DNA of 64,000 nt from Pestalotiopsis fici W106-1 (lineage: Eukaryota; Ascomycota; Sordariomycetes; Amphisphaeriales; Sporocadaceae). Made by a program: the position numbers and the translations under genes. The stretch covers positions 5,458,021 through 5,522,020 of the forward strand of contig NW_006917092.1 in NCBI RefSeq assembly GCF_000516985.1, written 5' to 3'. Position 1 is the first letter of the stretch. Every line of letters starts with the position of its first letter. Below the pieces are notes generated by a model. The model was given only the letters and a program-made list of their open reading frames with translations. It searched no databases and was not told the DNA's origin. This document shows positions 28,119-41,115 of this stretch, piece by piece.

Positions 28119-29799
28119 TGGCCTGTATCAGTTTTCCCGCTGAACACGTAATGACGGCGTGTCTTTCAGACGCATCCCAATACCATATGCTTGTCCAAAT
28201 TGGGTGAAGGACCCGACGGGGACCATGTGTCAACAAATCAGGACACATAGACTACGGACACAATCAGCACTCCATCAGGGAGTCCTTGATTAAAATTGTC
28301 AAGTCTTTGGCAATTGTTTTGGTGTATTGCCACCAGCCTGTACCCATTTAGCAGAATTGATGGACCGAGGCTGAATATGGCCACAGTATTACGGAATGAT
28401 TTGGAAGAAGCAAAGCAAATAACGGAGGCCATGTTGTATGCCATGGAATGCTGATGACTGGCCTGACGCTGCACTGCGCGCGTGTACATATCCTGGCAAC
28501 GTCAGTGATGATGAGCCTTGTATAGTTAATGAGAACTATCACGACCAGCTTGTTTGTAAATCGTTGTAATGTTTCTACATTTGTTTACTGTGTCTGATCA
28601 AGTGTCGTGCATGAACGAGGTATATGTATTTGTGACATAATAATGTAGAGCATCCACGGATAGGATGTCAACGTTGCGATATCCATTCATCCGGGGCAGG
28701 GAAATTTCCAAAAGTTCTTGAGTTTGCCTTGATGGGTGTCAAGAGCACCAGGTAGCTAAAGTCTTATGAATCCCTTACTTACCCATCTATGCTCTTCCCA
28801 AATCGAGTTTTCGCTCGAGTATCTACATGTCTATGAAATGTGAGCCCGAATTCCCATGGCCGCTAGCTCATCTGCAGACCTGGTGTATAACAACTGTGCA
28901 ATAAGCAATTGTTCGCAATCATCTCACCTCCCGGCGCGATGATTGCAGTGCATACCGCTTGTCTGGTAAATCATACGGGTTCATCGAGACCGACTCTGAA
29001 GACCTCTGAGCAGGTGAGTCTGCAGCGGATGGGTTGCACGTCTTTATTTGAAATCACTTGGGCTGCTGAGCTCAAGAAACTGTTGGGTTTGGTAATTCGA
29101 CTGAAGTACATCATGGTAGAGGTCCATGTAGAGCGAACAAGTGGTCTGAGTTTTGGTATGATAGTGGCAAGATATAAATCTTGTCTCGTTTGTGAGTTTC
29201 GCTTCGATACCACATCTCGAAGGACTTGCCAATTTTCGGTGGGGAAAATATGCTTCATGTCGATCTCGTCCCTATAATGAAACCCCACTGCATGATTGCG
29301 CAAAACTGATTGGTTGCTTAAGACAAGTAGTTTTCCTGATTGCAAACACTAGGTGACAAAGCTGACATTATAATGACACTTTGAATCATCCTGTTGGCAC
29401 TCACGGATAAGTCTGAGTATTGCATTCACCGTCTTGCTGTCAATATAGTGATCAGCAGCGCTGTTGACTGGATACATTGTTATATTTAGTCACCAGCCAG
29501 GTGTGGTTTGTTAACAAGGTTAAGTAATGGTTATCAAAAGTAGTATAGCAACGACTGAGGTTGCGTAAATAAACCCCAAAGGTCTGGTGCTGCTTAGTTT
29601 GTCTTTCGGCTAGTTTAGTTGATGAAGTCCTTTTCCATTCGGCGTCTCTGATAGACAAGAACAACGGAAAGAAAGAAAAAGCCCGTATCACTTCTTACTG
29701 GTCCGCCTGTCCCAGCTGCAAACGAAGGGGTGAGTACATATAGACTGAGATGCCGCCGTGCATGCATCATTGCATCAATTAATGAGAAATCTGACTAGT
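28119..29799. other. Spacer between RNA14 and the Argonaute leader
   Basis: RNA14 3' region and ordinary intergenic DNA. Short open frames on both strands (28909-29345) are mutually antisense and unrecognised. ATG triplets occur at normal density here, in contrast to the DNA after 29.8 kb. Confidence 0.55.
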
Positions 29800-32353
29800 G
29801 CCAGCGCTTCCTAGTTCAAAGAGATCCAAGAATCCACCTTCTTGCCCACATCCAGGCTGGAGTCTTCTTTCAACCAAACAAGCAGCACCCAATTCCAGAT
29901 TTATAGGCACCAGTCCACACCTCCAACCAGCGAGATCCAATACATTTCACTGCAAGGTAAGCTATCATTTTCAGAAATCAAAATCTCTACATCCATCAAA
30001 CTGTTTGCCTTGGTGATCTCTCTCCCCTTCCAACCTCAAAACAAACCCAGTCCCAGTTCCAAACACCACAAACCAACAACGCTTTTGACGCATCTCATCG
30101 CAAAGGTAAGCTGAGCTTCACTTGGTCACTCTGGAGCGCATCGATTTGGACAAGCACCTACACTCCCAGAGTTCAATTGATGACTCCAAGCCATCTTCCC
30201 ATAGCATAAAAGCTACCAGCTCTCCCCAATACCTTCCACTTTTCCTGTATTCAAGTATCACCAAGTTACAGATCAGCATTAGCCAAGTGAGATCTGTCAG
30301 AAGATAGATTCTGGTTCTTGCCGCCCATCTGAAGCCTGGCCAACTTGAAACAACGCACCTGCCATTCAGGCAATCAATTCTCTTTCTCCTAATCCAAAGC
30401 AGAACAACAGCACCCTCATTTAATGTAGTTTCTCGACTTCTTCTACCTTCCTACCCATCACCCATCAACCAAAACACCCAAGAAACTAATCAGCTCTCCC
30501 CAATAGGTACGTCCAGTTTGACAAAAGAGCTCTGTTCAAGCCACTCTTCCCCATCAACGGTTCCTATTCCAATAAACCCTTGCTGCCATCTCAATCTCCC
30601 CCCTTCACACAAAGCCAAGATCATCCAACCCCAACAACCTCAGTGCCCATCTGGCTGCATCCATCAGCCGCGAGGTATTGACATAGCATAGGTACGTATT
30701 TCCATTTTATCTCTCTCTGTGTTTCAGCCCTTGAAGTCCTTCTCCCATCCTGTTTGCAGCAAACTTGAAACATTCTACACCAACTCCAAACACTTTCCCT
30801 CGCAAAATCACTTCTCACTCTAGAAACACACCACATAACTTCAACTTGTCCCAAGGTCAAGGCCACATCCTCTATCATCCAACATCTGCCCCTTCATATC
30901 CCCATCATCTTCATTACTCAAGGTCGGCGCTGTTTCCTCTTGACCAAACTTCGCCGATTCCCAATTGCACAACATTCCTACCTCTTGACGGCAAGTACCA
31001 AGTGATTTCCCCCATCTGCACGAGATCTTTGCGCTGGCCCAGAGACGTGAACCGTTTCCTTCCCTTCTTGACATCAACATCATTTCAAGGCAGCACAACC
31101 ACAACCTGTCTACCTACAACAAACCTTTTACTTCTTTCCCAGAGTCATATTCTTGCCTTGCAGGAAAGACGAAATAGCATTTCATCAATTTCCCAAGTCT
31201 TTCACCACTTTTGCCTGGACCATCACTCACTAACTTGGAAACTGCACAGGAGCATCCAACTTCAAACACCCCAACCCTCCTGCCCACTTTGTCCAATTTG
31301 TTTTCCAACTCAACATCTTCAACTAAACAATCCCGCAGTTTCGTACTTGCATCTCGAATTGTTCCTTCCAACAACAATCACAATCCAGTAAGTCAAAACC
31401 ACAGTTCCAGTCAACTGCGCTGGAAATCACCTTCTCAACTTCAACCACTTCCCAGCCCAACTTTCTTTTTCCCACTTTCACACTTCCCACACTCTTCACA
31501 CTTCCTCCTTTCAACACCAATCTCTCGTTACAGCCATCCCGGCATCACTCTTCTCCCAGCTTCCCATCACTTCTTCTTCAGCAACTCTTCTTTCAATCAA
31601 CACTCGTCTCGGGCATTGACTTGTTCTTCAGAGGTCATCACCACCTTTGTTTTTCCAGCAACCCCATTGCCCCTACTCGATACACGTTACCTGTGAGTAG
31701 ACCCTGAAGAGCCGCTGCTCTTGCCCTTCCACGCAAATCAGACCAGATCATGAGCTCAGTCTCTAATTTGGGTTGATTCGTTTACCCTCTATCTCTGTCT
31801 ACACTCAATCAAATCAAATTCATCATCTACCCCATCTACCATCGCAAGCTGCCCTGGTTTGACGCATCATCCCATTGAATGCCCAATTTCTCACCTTCAC
31901 ATCCACACCTTCTTTCAACATCTGCACAAGCAGACAGGAGTGCTTGCCCCGAGACTCGATATCCCACAGTTACTAACTTTACCTCTGACCAGCAGCATCC
32001 AAGAGACCCTTCAGCCTTGATTGTCAATTCCCACAGCTGGTAAGTTTTACAATTCATCCCACACAATCTCCCATCTAGTTGGCTCCAAGCCACATTCAAA
32101 CCAGCGCCTTGAGACACATTGTTTTCTTCTTTCTCCATCTTTCAAATTTTTCCTGCATACCTTCCCAATCACAAAATTCTGCACTGGAAGCAAGAGCCTT
32201 TCCATTCTGGTATCATCCTTGGATCAGTAGCACGACATCACCCTCATCACTTCGATTCCAAGAATTCAAGGTGTTGGCGCTGCCAAATATCTTTTTCACC
32301 ACCTACATCAACATAGTGACTGACACAAACTACTTGGCAGACAAACAACCACA
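29800..32353 (+). promoter_or_regulatory. Probable very long, spliced 5' leader of the Argonaute gene
   Basis: About 2.55 kb of DNA poor in G on the plus strand (C, A and T dominate) immediately upstream of the Argonaute ATG. By eye I find only four ATG triplets (30180, 30423, 31750, 31879), while TGA and TTG, which have the same base content, are common. Donor consensus occurs repeatedly: GTAAGC at 29957 and 30106, GTACGT at 30507 and 30693, GTGAGT at 31693, and GTAAGT at 31387 and 32040. Two good acceptor sites with branch points end at 30506 (ACTAAT, then a CT-rich run, AATAG) and 31992 (ACTAAC, then TGACCAG). Introns 30106-30506 and 31693-31992 would delete all four ATGs. I infer a scanned 5' UTR; a separate noncoding transcript is the alternative. 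Confidence 0.6.
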
Positions 32354-35300
32354 ATGGCTTCATCCGGCCAGCAGGGTTCAGCTCCGCGCCGTCCTGCTGT
32401 CGGACGTGTCGCCAGCATGGACTTGGACGGTGCTTCCGATCGCCAGCGCGGACCTGGCTCTTCCCAGGGTAGTGTCTCTGGTGCCCAGGCTGGCGGTTCT
32501 CAGCGCGGTAGTGCCCCTACTAGTCCTGCTCGCTCCCGAGCTGGTAGTGCCTCTACTTCGGATGCAGGCCCTGGACCTTTTCACAAAGGCTCTGGAGTCG
32601 ACCCTGCATTCGATCCCAACGATCCCAGATCCTCTCGCGTGCAGATGAGCGACACTGAGCTCATTGGAAAGCGCGTTGACTTGCCTGCTGAGGCTTTCTC
32701 GGTGAGTGTCCAAAGCCCAGATGTATGCATTTGCCTTTATATTCTAACATCACACCTAGTCTTCCACCGTTGCCCACCCCTTCGTCAAGCGACCGGCTTT
32801 CAACACCAGTTCCAAGCCTATCTCGGTCCAGCTCAATCTCTTTTCTGTTACCAACCTTCCCGCTGGAGACATCTACCAGTACGATGTAAGTTGCCCAATG
32901 ATATGCCTAAGCAGTGGTATCTTGCTCACTGTCTATACAGGTCGTTGTCAGCCCCAATCCCAAGGACAGCAAGGCCTTGGTGAAGAAGGTCTGGAACTCT
33001 CAGGCTGTTCAGCAATGGGTCAAGAGCACTGGCAGCAAGTGGCTCTACGATGGTCACAAGCTGGCCTGGTAAGTGATCTGACTATTCGAGAGAGAAAAAG
33101 TGTCATGGGTCACTAAACATGTACACAGGAGCACAAAGACCCTCTCTCGCGGCGAGCACCGCATCACTGTAGATCTGGACAAGGAGGCCGGCAAGCCTCC
33201 CGGTGGCAACAATACTGTCTACTATTTCCAGATCAAGGCCACAACGACTATTCGCATGCAGATGCTCACTGCATACCTTCAGCAGAAGGCTCAGTGGGAC
33301 ACGCATGTTCTTGAGTGCATGAGTTCGTCATCTCACATTCCAAGCTTTGGTGAGGTATACTGACTTTTGGCAATAGACTTTCTGGACCATGTCATGCGTC
33401 AATGGCCGAGTGAGCGCATGGAACTCATCAAGAGAAATTTTTATCCTCGTGATGGACAGGAATTTCGCCTGGACGACATGATTGTCGTCCGCAAGGGAAC
33501 CTACTCGGCCTTCAGACTTGGCCAAGTGAGTATCCCCATTACGTTGACACTGCTTCCGATATCGCTGACCATGTGCTTTAGTCTGAGCTCGGAAGCCCCT
33601 CGGTTGGCTTGAGCCTGAATGTCGACGTTGCCAATACGGCCTTCTGGCTGGGTGGTCAGACTTTTGCCAAGCTAGCCCAGTATGTTTGCGCGCCTCCGGC
33701 TACTCGCCGCCTCGATTCTACAATGCCCATGGGCAAGCTAGCCGACCTGCTTCGCCCGAAGAAGGTCCAAGACAAACTTGGCAACACACGCTTCATTCAG
33801 TCAGACGACTTCAAGAAACTCCGCCGTCTCCTCCGCTTGTCATTCCACGTAACTCACGTTGGCAAGGAGCACAACCCCCGCGTCTACAAGGTCGCTCGCA
33901 TCATCTTTGATGAGAAGTATGGAAAGAATGGCGCAGACTCTTTTGCAGTCACCTTCGTCAAGAAGGACAAGAAGACTGGCAAAGAGGAGAAGCCTATCAG
34001 CATCTATGATCATTGGTTGAACAAGTATGGACGCCTCGGCTATCCTGATCTTCCCATGGTCGAGACCAGCCGCAACGGAATTTTCCCAATGGAGGTGTGC
34101 AAGCTGGTGCCTTTCCAGCGCTACGCATACAAGCTCGATCCAGATCAGACAGCCCAGATGATCAAGATCGCCGTCAGCCGGCCCAAGTCTCGCAGAGATG
34201 ACATAATGAATGGCGTTGAGCATCTTCAGTGGGACAAGGACCCTTACTTCCGCGAGTACGGTGTCAGGGTCCAGAAGTCCATGGTCATTTCGAAGGCCCG
34301 TCTCATCCAAAACCCCGATGTTCTTTTCGGTGGCGGAGTCAAGATTGACCCCAAGGTCAGTGGCCGCTGGGATTTGCGTGGAAAGAAGTTCATTGAGCCA
34401 AATCCAACTCCCCTGGTCTCCTGGGGCTTCATTGGTTGCGGTATGAATGACGGACACGCTGTCGAGAAGGATGCACTGAAGGCATTCGCACAGACCTTTG
34501 TGCGAATCTACAAGGGCCATGGTGGCAGGATCCAGAAGGACCCATATGTCCAGGTGTACCCTTACAACGTACCGTACAATGAGATGTGCGACCGAGGCTT
34601 CAGAGAGACAGGCATGAACGCCAAGGCTCAGCCCCAGATTCTCTTCTTCGTTGTGAGCACTCGCAACTCGCTCGTATACGAACGCCTGAAGAAGAACATG
34701 GATTGCCGCGTCACTCTTGTCAGTCAGGTCTTGCTGGCTGACCATGTTCGCAAGAACAATGCACAGTATTGCAGCAATGTCGCCATGAAGGTCAACGCAA
34801 AGTTAGGTGGTGCAACCTGCCAATCTGTGCCCGCTGGCGCAAAGGCCGGCTTTTCATTCTTTGCCGCACCAACCATGATCCTGGGCATGGACGTATCGCA
34901 CGCTTCACCAGGTTCCAACATGCCTTCTAAGGCTGCAATGACCATGTCGATTGATAAGACTGCCACGAAGTACTGCTCCACTGTTCAGACGAATGGCTAC
35001 CGTGTCGAGGTTGTTCAACCTCAAACTATGCACTTCCTGTTCTCAAGAATGATGAATCACTGGAAGGCCAAGATTGGATGCTCTCCCCAGCATGTCTACT
35101 ACTTCCGCGACGGTGTTGCTGAAGGACAATTCAACCATGTCATTGACATCGAGATCAATGAGCTGAAGCGCATGTTCCGAGAGGCCAAGTTTGAGGTTCC
35201 TCGCTTCACAGTAATTGTTGCAACAAAGCGTCATCACATCCGCTTCTTTCCCAAGCCCGGTGACCAGAGTGCTGGCGACAGGAATGACAACCCACTGCCT

Positions 35301-35738
35301 GGCACACTGGTTGAGAGGGATGCCACTCATCCCTTCCATTTTGACTTCTATCTCTCCTCCCACGTCGCCATTCAGGGCACCGCCCGACCTGTGCACTACA
35401 GTGTCATTCTTGACGAGGCCAACATCCCAGTCGACAAGCTGCAGCAAATGATATATCATCAATGCTACCAATACATTCGGTCTACGACCCCAGTCTCTCT
35501 ACACCCGGCCGTGTACTACTCTCACCTGGCTTCTCTTCGTGCTCAGGCACACGAAGATATCGCCGCCGAGCTCAAAGAGGTGCCGACTGGCAAGGCTGGA
35601 TTCCCTCTCCGTAGGCCTGAGTCAGCCTATTCTGGCGGCAAACCTCCTACAGAGGCTCCTCGACTTACTCCCATGGGATTGCCGGGCGGAAACCTCGAAA
35701 TGATCAAGGCGATCAACACTACCATGTGGTTCATCTAG
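32354..35738 (+). CDS. Argonaute, QDE-2/SMS-2 class
   Basis: Predicted 1033-aa small-RNA-guided slicer of the RNAi machinery. Six exons: 32354-32701, 32760-32885, 32941-33068, 33129-33322, 33377-33525 and 33582-35738. Residues 1-100 are a Gly/Ser/Arg-rich low-complexity N-terminus. The N domain (KRPAFNTSSKPISVQLN, IYQYDVVVSP), the L1 linker with DUF1785 region, PAZ, L2, MID (PQILFFVVST) and PIWI follow. The PIWI catalytic tetrad appears complete: D752 (GMDVSHASPGS), E791 (YRVEVVQ), D825 (YFRDGVAEGQF) and H920 (GTARPVHYSV), so slicing activity is expected. The protein ends in TMWFI, like the buried hydrophobic Argonaute tail. The fourth intron uses a weak donor (GTTCGT). I cannot tell whether it is the quelling (QDE-2) or meiotic-silencing (SMS-2) paralogue. 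Confidence 0.97.
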
Positions 35739-35921
35739 GCAATTGCCCTTGATGACAAACCAAAGTCTCTCCAACCTCTCTCACCATCGTCCCTCTTTCC
35801 GGTTCTAGCTAAACGGTTCACGGTTGTATGTCGCCCTCGTTGGCGGATACTTGGTTTCCCCACCCCTCCGACTGCTGAAGAATCGTTATGATCACTTACA
35901 GCATTGTCTTTCACATTGTTT

Positions 35922-36069
35922 GAGCTCAGCTCTCGATTTGTCATTTCGACGTTCCTTACTATGGGTAATTCGTCTCGGCTACAGGCCCATTACGTGAGTT
36001 CGGCTCTCAGTTGTTACTTTGACGTTCCTTTCAGTGGGTAAATCGTCTCGGCTTTATGCCTCATGTTTG
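35922..36069. repeat. Imperfect 74-bp tandem duplication downstream of Argonaute
   Basis: Two adjacent copies, 35922-35995 and 35996-36069, share the ordered words GAGYTC-GCTCTC, GACGTTCCTT, TGGGTAA-TCGTCTCGGCT and CCTCAT/CCCAT. They agree at roughly three quarters of positions by eye. The repeat starts about 185 bases after the stop codon, so it probably lies in the 3' UTR. Confidence 0.8.
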
Positions 36070-39043
36070 TTGCGATGGATTTTAGGGGAGAGCTGGCATC
36101 TACTAAGCTAAGACGGTCTCGTGCAGGGTGAGAGCCTGTAGAGAATAAGTATAGAGCAGATAGTCCAATCTAATACCCTTTACACCATTGCCATGTCTTG
36201 CGAGCTGTAATTGTTGCAAAGTGAATGACACGATGATCAATGTGATGGAGTGATGTTTTGTGTTTATCTGTTTGGGAGTCTCTACTACGATAGTGACTGC
36301 CTGGACCGACATGTGCTTTTTTTGAACCACATTTGAGCCAGCAGAATTGCGAACCCAAAGTCATGACGACAGCGCAATCTCACCAAGCAACAATGGATTG
36401 AAGACTTGCCAGTTCGGCATTTGATGGATTGACTGACTGACAGCAAGCAAGATTGATTACCAGATGTGGATCAAATCGATAGTATGGCACGGTGCTGTCA
36501 CTCGGGTTGGCCTTTGCTCCTGTACCCTAAGGGGCAGGTAGTGGATGTGCATTGATGAGCATGAAAGTAGCGCAACAAAGATCTCCTCGCGCCTGATGGG
36601 AATCGTGGTATGGGAGAAGAAAAAAGCAGTCTGTGGATTTTGGGAGGTGATGGGACATGTCACGAGCTGCCTATGCATCCAAGCACCAACACGATGTCAG
36701 TGGGTGCACGAGTCTGTGCTTGGGTTGCACATGCGTAACTCATCTTGACGATTGAACATACCCAAATACCATGATGATCAACGGTCACGGATACCTGAAG
36801 GTTGCGGCCCATCAATCTCCAAGCAAGAGAGCCACCCCCTCGTGACGGCCTTGGAGATTCAATTTGATAAGCAGCAGGTGGGTTTTTGGCTTGTCAAGAT
36901 GTTTACTTGACCCGACTTTACTCTACTCCATACCTACCAAGCATACGACGGTGCCGCGAGACTGGGGGGCAAGAAGCAATTTCTTTTTCTGTTCGTGTTT
37001 AAGCTTTTACTTTTTCCCTGGGCCAGCGAGTTGAGCCGTGCGGTCTCGACTGAAAACGCTCAAAATTGAACGATGGCGCCAACGTTGACCAACGAAACGC
37101 TCAAGTGCACATGCAACGGCAGAGCGACGGGGAGGGAAAAAAAGTTTATAATGCACAGCGGCACGAAATTTCGTACAGATCAAGGCGAGCAGCAGGTTTT
37201 TGAAGAAGGCACACGTGGGGAGAGATGGAAGTTTGATCATCTCTCTCTCTGCGTGATTCAGGGCAGAAGAGAGATGATGTCGGTTGACTCGGCACCTCCC
37301 GTCTCTTTCGCAAGGGAAAGGGAAGCATTGCTTTTTTTGCTCATCAAGTCGGAACGACGACACACGAGGGCACGTACGGGTTCAAAGGGTTACAAAGCGA
37401 ATGAAGAGGACCAAGCTCGCACCATTGACAGTTGGAACTTGGGGCTAGTGTCATGGGATTTTCCAACGGGCACGCACACATACAAACAACACTCACCACT
37501 AGACACACACATACGTATGGATGATCAGATGTCAACAAGAGTCAGGTAAGTCGGGGAGTACAGTAGTCAGGGGCGCGCTCGGCAGTGCGTTTTGACGGCT
37601 TGTTCGGATCATTGCTTCTTTCGGGCAGAAGCTACTGTATCCCTCCCAAAAAAGCGAATCATGAAGGCGAATGAGAGGTCTTGAACGCCAAAACTTGACA
37701 CTTTTGCTGCTCTGGTGGCGGACTGCCAAAACATGGGTACGAGAGATGGTCAAGGGCCGCCAATCGAGATCGGAAGAAAGCTCCGAACGGAATAAATGGG
37801 GATGCCGAAATGGATGATGGATGACTTTGACAGATCGAGAAAGGACAGATGAAGAAGAAGAAGCAGCAGCAGCCAAGCAGCCAAGCAGCATGTACGGAAT
37901 AGCATGTGCCAATTGGCCAAGCAATGAGCAACAACAGGGCATCAATATCCGCATCAGTCAAAGTACGTACGTCCATGAAAATCTGCGAGACAGAGATCAA
38001 AAAAAGAAAAAGCAATCTCCCACAAAGTCAATAGATGCAGGGCCCAATGGATCTAAGCTACAGAAGGGAGGGGCCCGCACTACCTACCCACCTGTGCGTG
38101 CACATTTGCGGAGAAGACGTAATCAATGGGAATGGGAATGGAGAAGATGGAATCTCGGGATGGACTTTCAATTGGCTTGGGACAAAAGGGAATTGTCCTC
38201 TTGACCTGTTGACCTGGTGGGCATAAAACTTTTTGGTGCAAGTCTTAATTATCGTAAATTGTTCCAACTGAAAGTTATGCGCGGATCTTACGTACTATCG
38301 CCACTCCAAGATTGATGGTCCTTTGCACGAGACTACCACAAACCTACTATTGACATGTCGGGAGCGCGAACAAAAAAGGTGGTGACATGACCAACCAGTT
38401 GGCGACCGTTTGACAATAGTGAAGCGTCTGGCATTTTACCTTATGCGCGCCGAAAACGTCTTTCCGGGCTCCCGCATACGCCGACTCTGGGATCGTCGAG
38501 ACGCCAAATGAAAAAAAAGAAAGGCCCCCTTTTTTTGCTTCTTTTTGCTCTTGTTATTCCCAGTCCACCCCCGAACATTTCTGGTCTTAGCATCATCTTT
38601 GGGTACAAGTGTAAACAAGTCAGGAAATGCTGAGTCAGGACATGTGCTTGATTCAAAAGAGTGTCGTCTTTTTGCAACGGCAGGCCGATTGCCGACGTAA
38701 TTAGATCAGGTCCTTTTTTTTTTTTAATTCTAGTTTAGAGTCGATTGTGAAAGGAAGAAAGAAGGACGAAAGAGAAAAAAAAAAGGATCCCGTGCTTAGT
38801 GGGCACTGGGGCCACTGCGGTTACTGAGACTATAGCACTAGAACTGCCACGGTCTCGATTTGGGCCGACGCCGGTGCCACTCTGAAGCGGCAGTTGCACA
38901 GTTGATCACTAAAGTACTGTTCCTTTTTCCATTCTGGAGTACCAATTTCAACCTGCATATCGTCTCTTTTTTTTCTCCAACAGGACTGGACTGGGTCGGT
39001 CCATACATAGTACCAAAAAAAAGTGTGTGGTGTAGTGCGTAGT

Positions 39044-39061
39044 GGCAGGCAGGCAGGCAGG
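39044..39061. repeat. GGCA microsatellite
   Basis: Four and a half units of GGCA ending in a GTAC word. Simple-sequence repeat in intergenic DNA. Confidence 0.8.
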
Positions 39062-41115
39062 TACATGCGTAATGTCCATGTTATTAGTTGCAGCAAGCAG
39101 GCAAAGTAAAGCAAAGCAGTATGTGGTGTAAGTGACGCGATACTATATACATGAACTATACTGACTCATCCCAGGGATATGCCAGCCATGCCAGCTCATC
39201 AAATGCCTAACAGAGTTGCGGAGGAGGCCAACTGACTGTCTAAGACATTTACTGTGTGCACAAGGACAGGCTGGGAGCGGGAAAGAAAGGGAATTGAAAT
39301 GCTGGGCACACGTTTTTCTCTTTCTTTCTCGCCTCCTCTCCTCTCCCCGCTCTGTCTGTGTCTCTGTTACCCGGTATCGCTTGTCTCTGATGCCGCCGTT
39401 TCCAACCACCCCAAAACCCCTCGTTCGATTCTACCTGATACAACTACCGTATCTGCTCACTTATTAGCATTTCCCCCCCTCCCAATCCCCTTCAGCCGCA
39501 AGGTGGGAATGGCTGATATGGATGGGATGGGAAATCTGATGCGCAACAGGGGCAAGGGCTGGCCGATCGGGACGCACAGGGACCGCTTAAGGGACATCCC
39601 TGGCTGCTTCGGCTGACAGTGACCCCAGTGTCTATGAGTGCCCCAAACACAGCCAGCCAGCCATAGGTCAGCCAAAAGCACCCAAAGCGTCGTCCCATTG
39701 CGTACCTGACAGGCCTGGTTTGTGCTGGGATTGCGATCTACAGTACCCGAATGCTGGGTATCGGCTCCGTTGCTAGGTTATGGAGCGATCCTCGATCTTG
39801 ATAGAAGCTCCACCGCATAGTGGGAACTCTGACTACCCATCACGATATACTAACATCTACACAGTTAGTATCGACGGCCACGGTACATGGGTACTGGTGG
39901 ATTTTGGCACACATCTTGGCATGGGTATTGAAAGGCGCGTACCTTGAGCTAGTGGTTAGTGGGTGGTGCATCTCGCATGTTCTCAGCAGCACGCACGAGC
40001 TTAGCATCACGAAATCATGCCCTTCTGCGATCTAGCTTTGCGGCTAGCTTCATCTACCTGCCCTCCTTGGGGTGCTTCTTCCACCTGTGTATGGTCCCAT
40101 GCGAGGGCACCACGACTGCGGGAATGAGGGGCTGGCGTTGTTTGACGGGAAATTAGACCCAAAGGTTAAGACCAGCGAGAAAAGGCGGAGATTTAGCTTT
40201 TCGAGAGACACACATACCATACACCAACAGCGTGGCTCTTGGGTGCGGTACGTATGGGTCTTTTCTCTTCTTGGGTCGGGTTATGCTGCCTGGCTGCTAC
40301 GTACAGTACCACTACTATCGATCGTGCTTTGCTGTGCTGTAATCTGTACGTACTTACGACGTATGAATGGATGCATCTCGGGTATACTCTGATGGAGCAA
40401 CAAAGCGTACCCTGCCTCTCACATTAGTCTGTCTAGATTCTACCCGTCCGTCTCTTGACACGAAAAGCGCTACGCTGCACTACGTACACTACAATGTTTG
40501 CCATTTCTCATGTGGTGGATCGATCTTCAACTGGGGTTTTTTTTAAAGCGGAATAAGCAAAACATATAGATGCTCATGCTACAAGGTCTTCTTTCTTTTC
40601 TCTAACCTTCAGTCACCTCACCATCCACGCACTTGCTATAGGCCAACCATCTCAAAAGGGCCCAGGTGATACACTCGCTTTTTGCTTTGCAACTGGCTTT
40701 TCCCCTTCTTACTTTCCTTTCCTCCCCACGGTGGACTCTTTCTTCCTGGATCGCCTGCAAATCTGATCCAATAGACTTTCACTAGTCTGACGAGGGTGTC
40801 GTTCTTCTTCCCTGCCCTTGGGTCCTTGACACACGGTGTTCATCAACCGACTACCGGGAGAGAGAGGTCCAAGTGCTCGCCTATGCGTCCCAAGCACATG
40901 GGTCAAACATCATAAAGACGACTCGACCTCCACGTGTGAAAAGGATAACTTTATTCCGCCGTTGCTGTTCTGCTGCCGTGGTGCTTTGTGAAGAGAGTAC
41001 TCTGTAGTATCCTTTCCTTCACCCTGACCACTGCCTCCACAACAACCCACGCTCGCTTACCTACTTTACTTTTCAATAACTCGACTCAAACTTTTTTATT
41101 TTTATTTTCTAAACC

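Larger units (their letters stand above)
35739..41115. other. 5.4-kb intergenic stretch
   Basis: From the Argonaute stop to the receptor start. It contains the tandem repeat at 35922-36069, A/T homopolymers around 38505-38540 and 38710-38790, a GGCA microsatellite at 39044-39061, and a CT-rich segment just before 41116 that is probably the receptor's 5' leader. The open frames on both strands overlap each other and lack motifs. No gene supported. Confidence 0.55.

Noticed and set aside
28909..29345. Antisense pair of open frames of about 120 codons
   Set aside because: Each is the shadow of the other, and neither shows a motif or flanking gene signals.
29670..29745. ACPSCKRR-like peptide before a GGTGAGT site, resembling a zinc-binding motif
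   Set aside because: There is no upstream frame with a start, and the spacing does not match a Zn2Cys6 cluster. Probably coincidence.
30765..32648. Long frames in the Argonaute leader (208, 161 and 189 codons)
   Set aside because: They start at TTG rather than ATG and result from scarcity of stop codons in G-poor DNA. Ribosomes would need non-AUG initiation.
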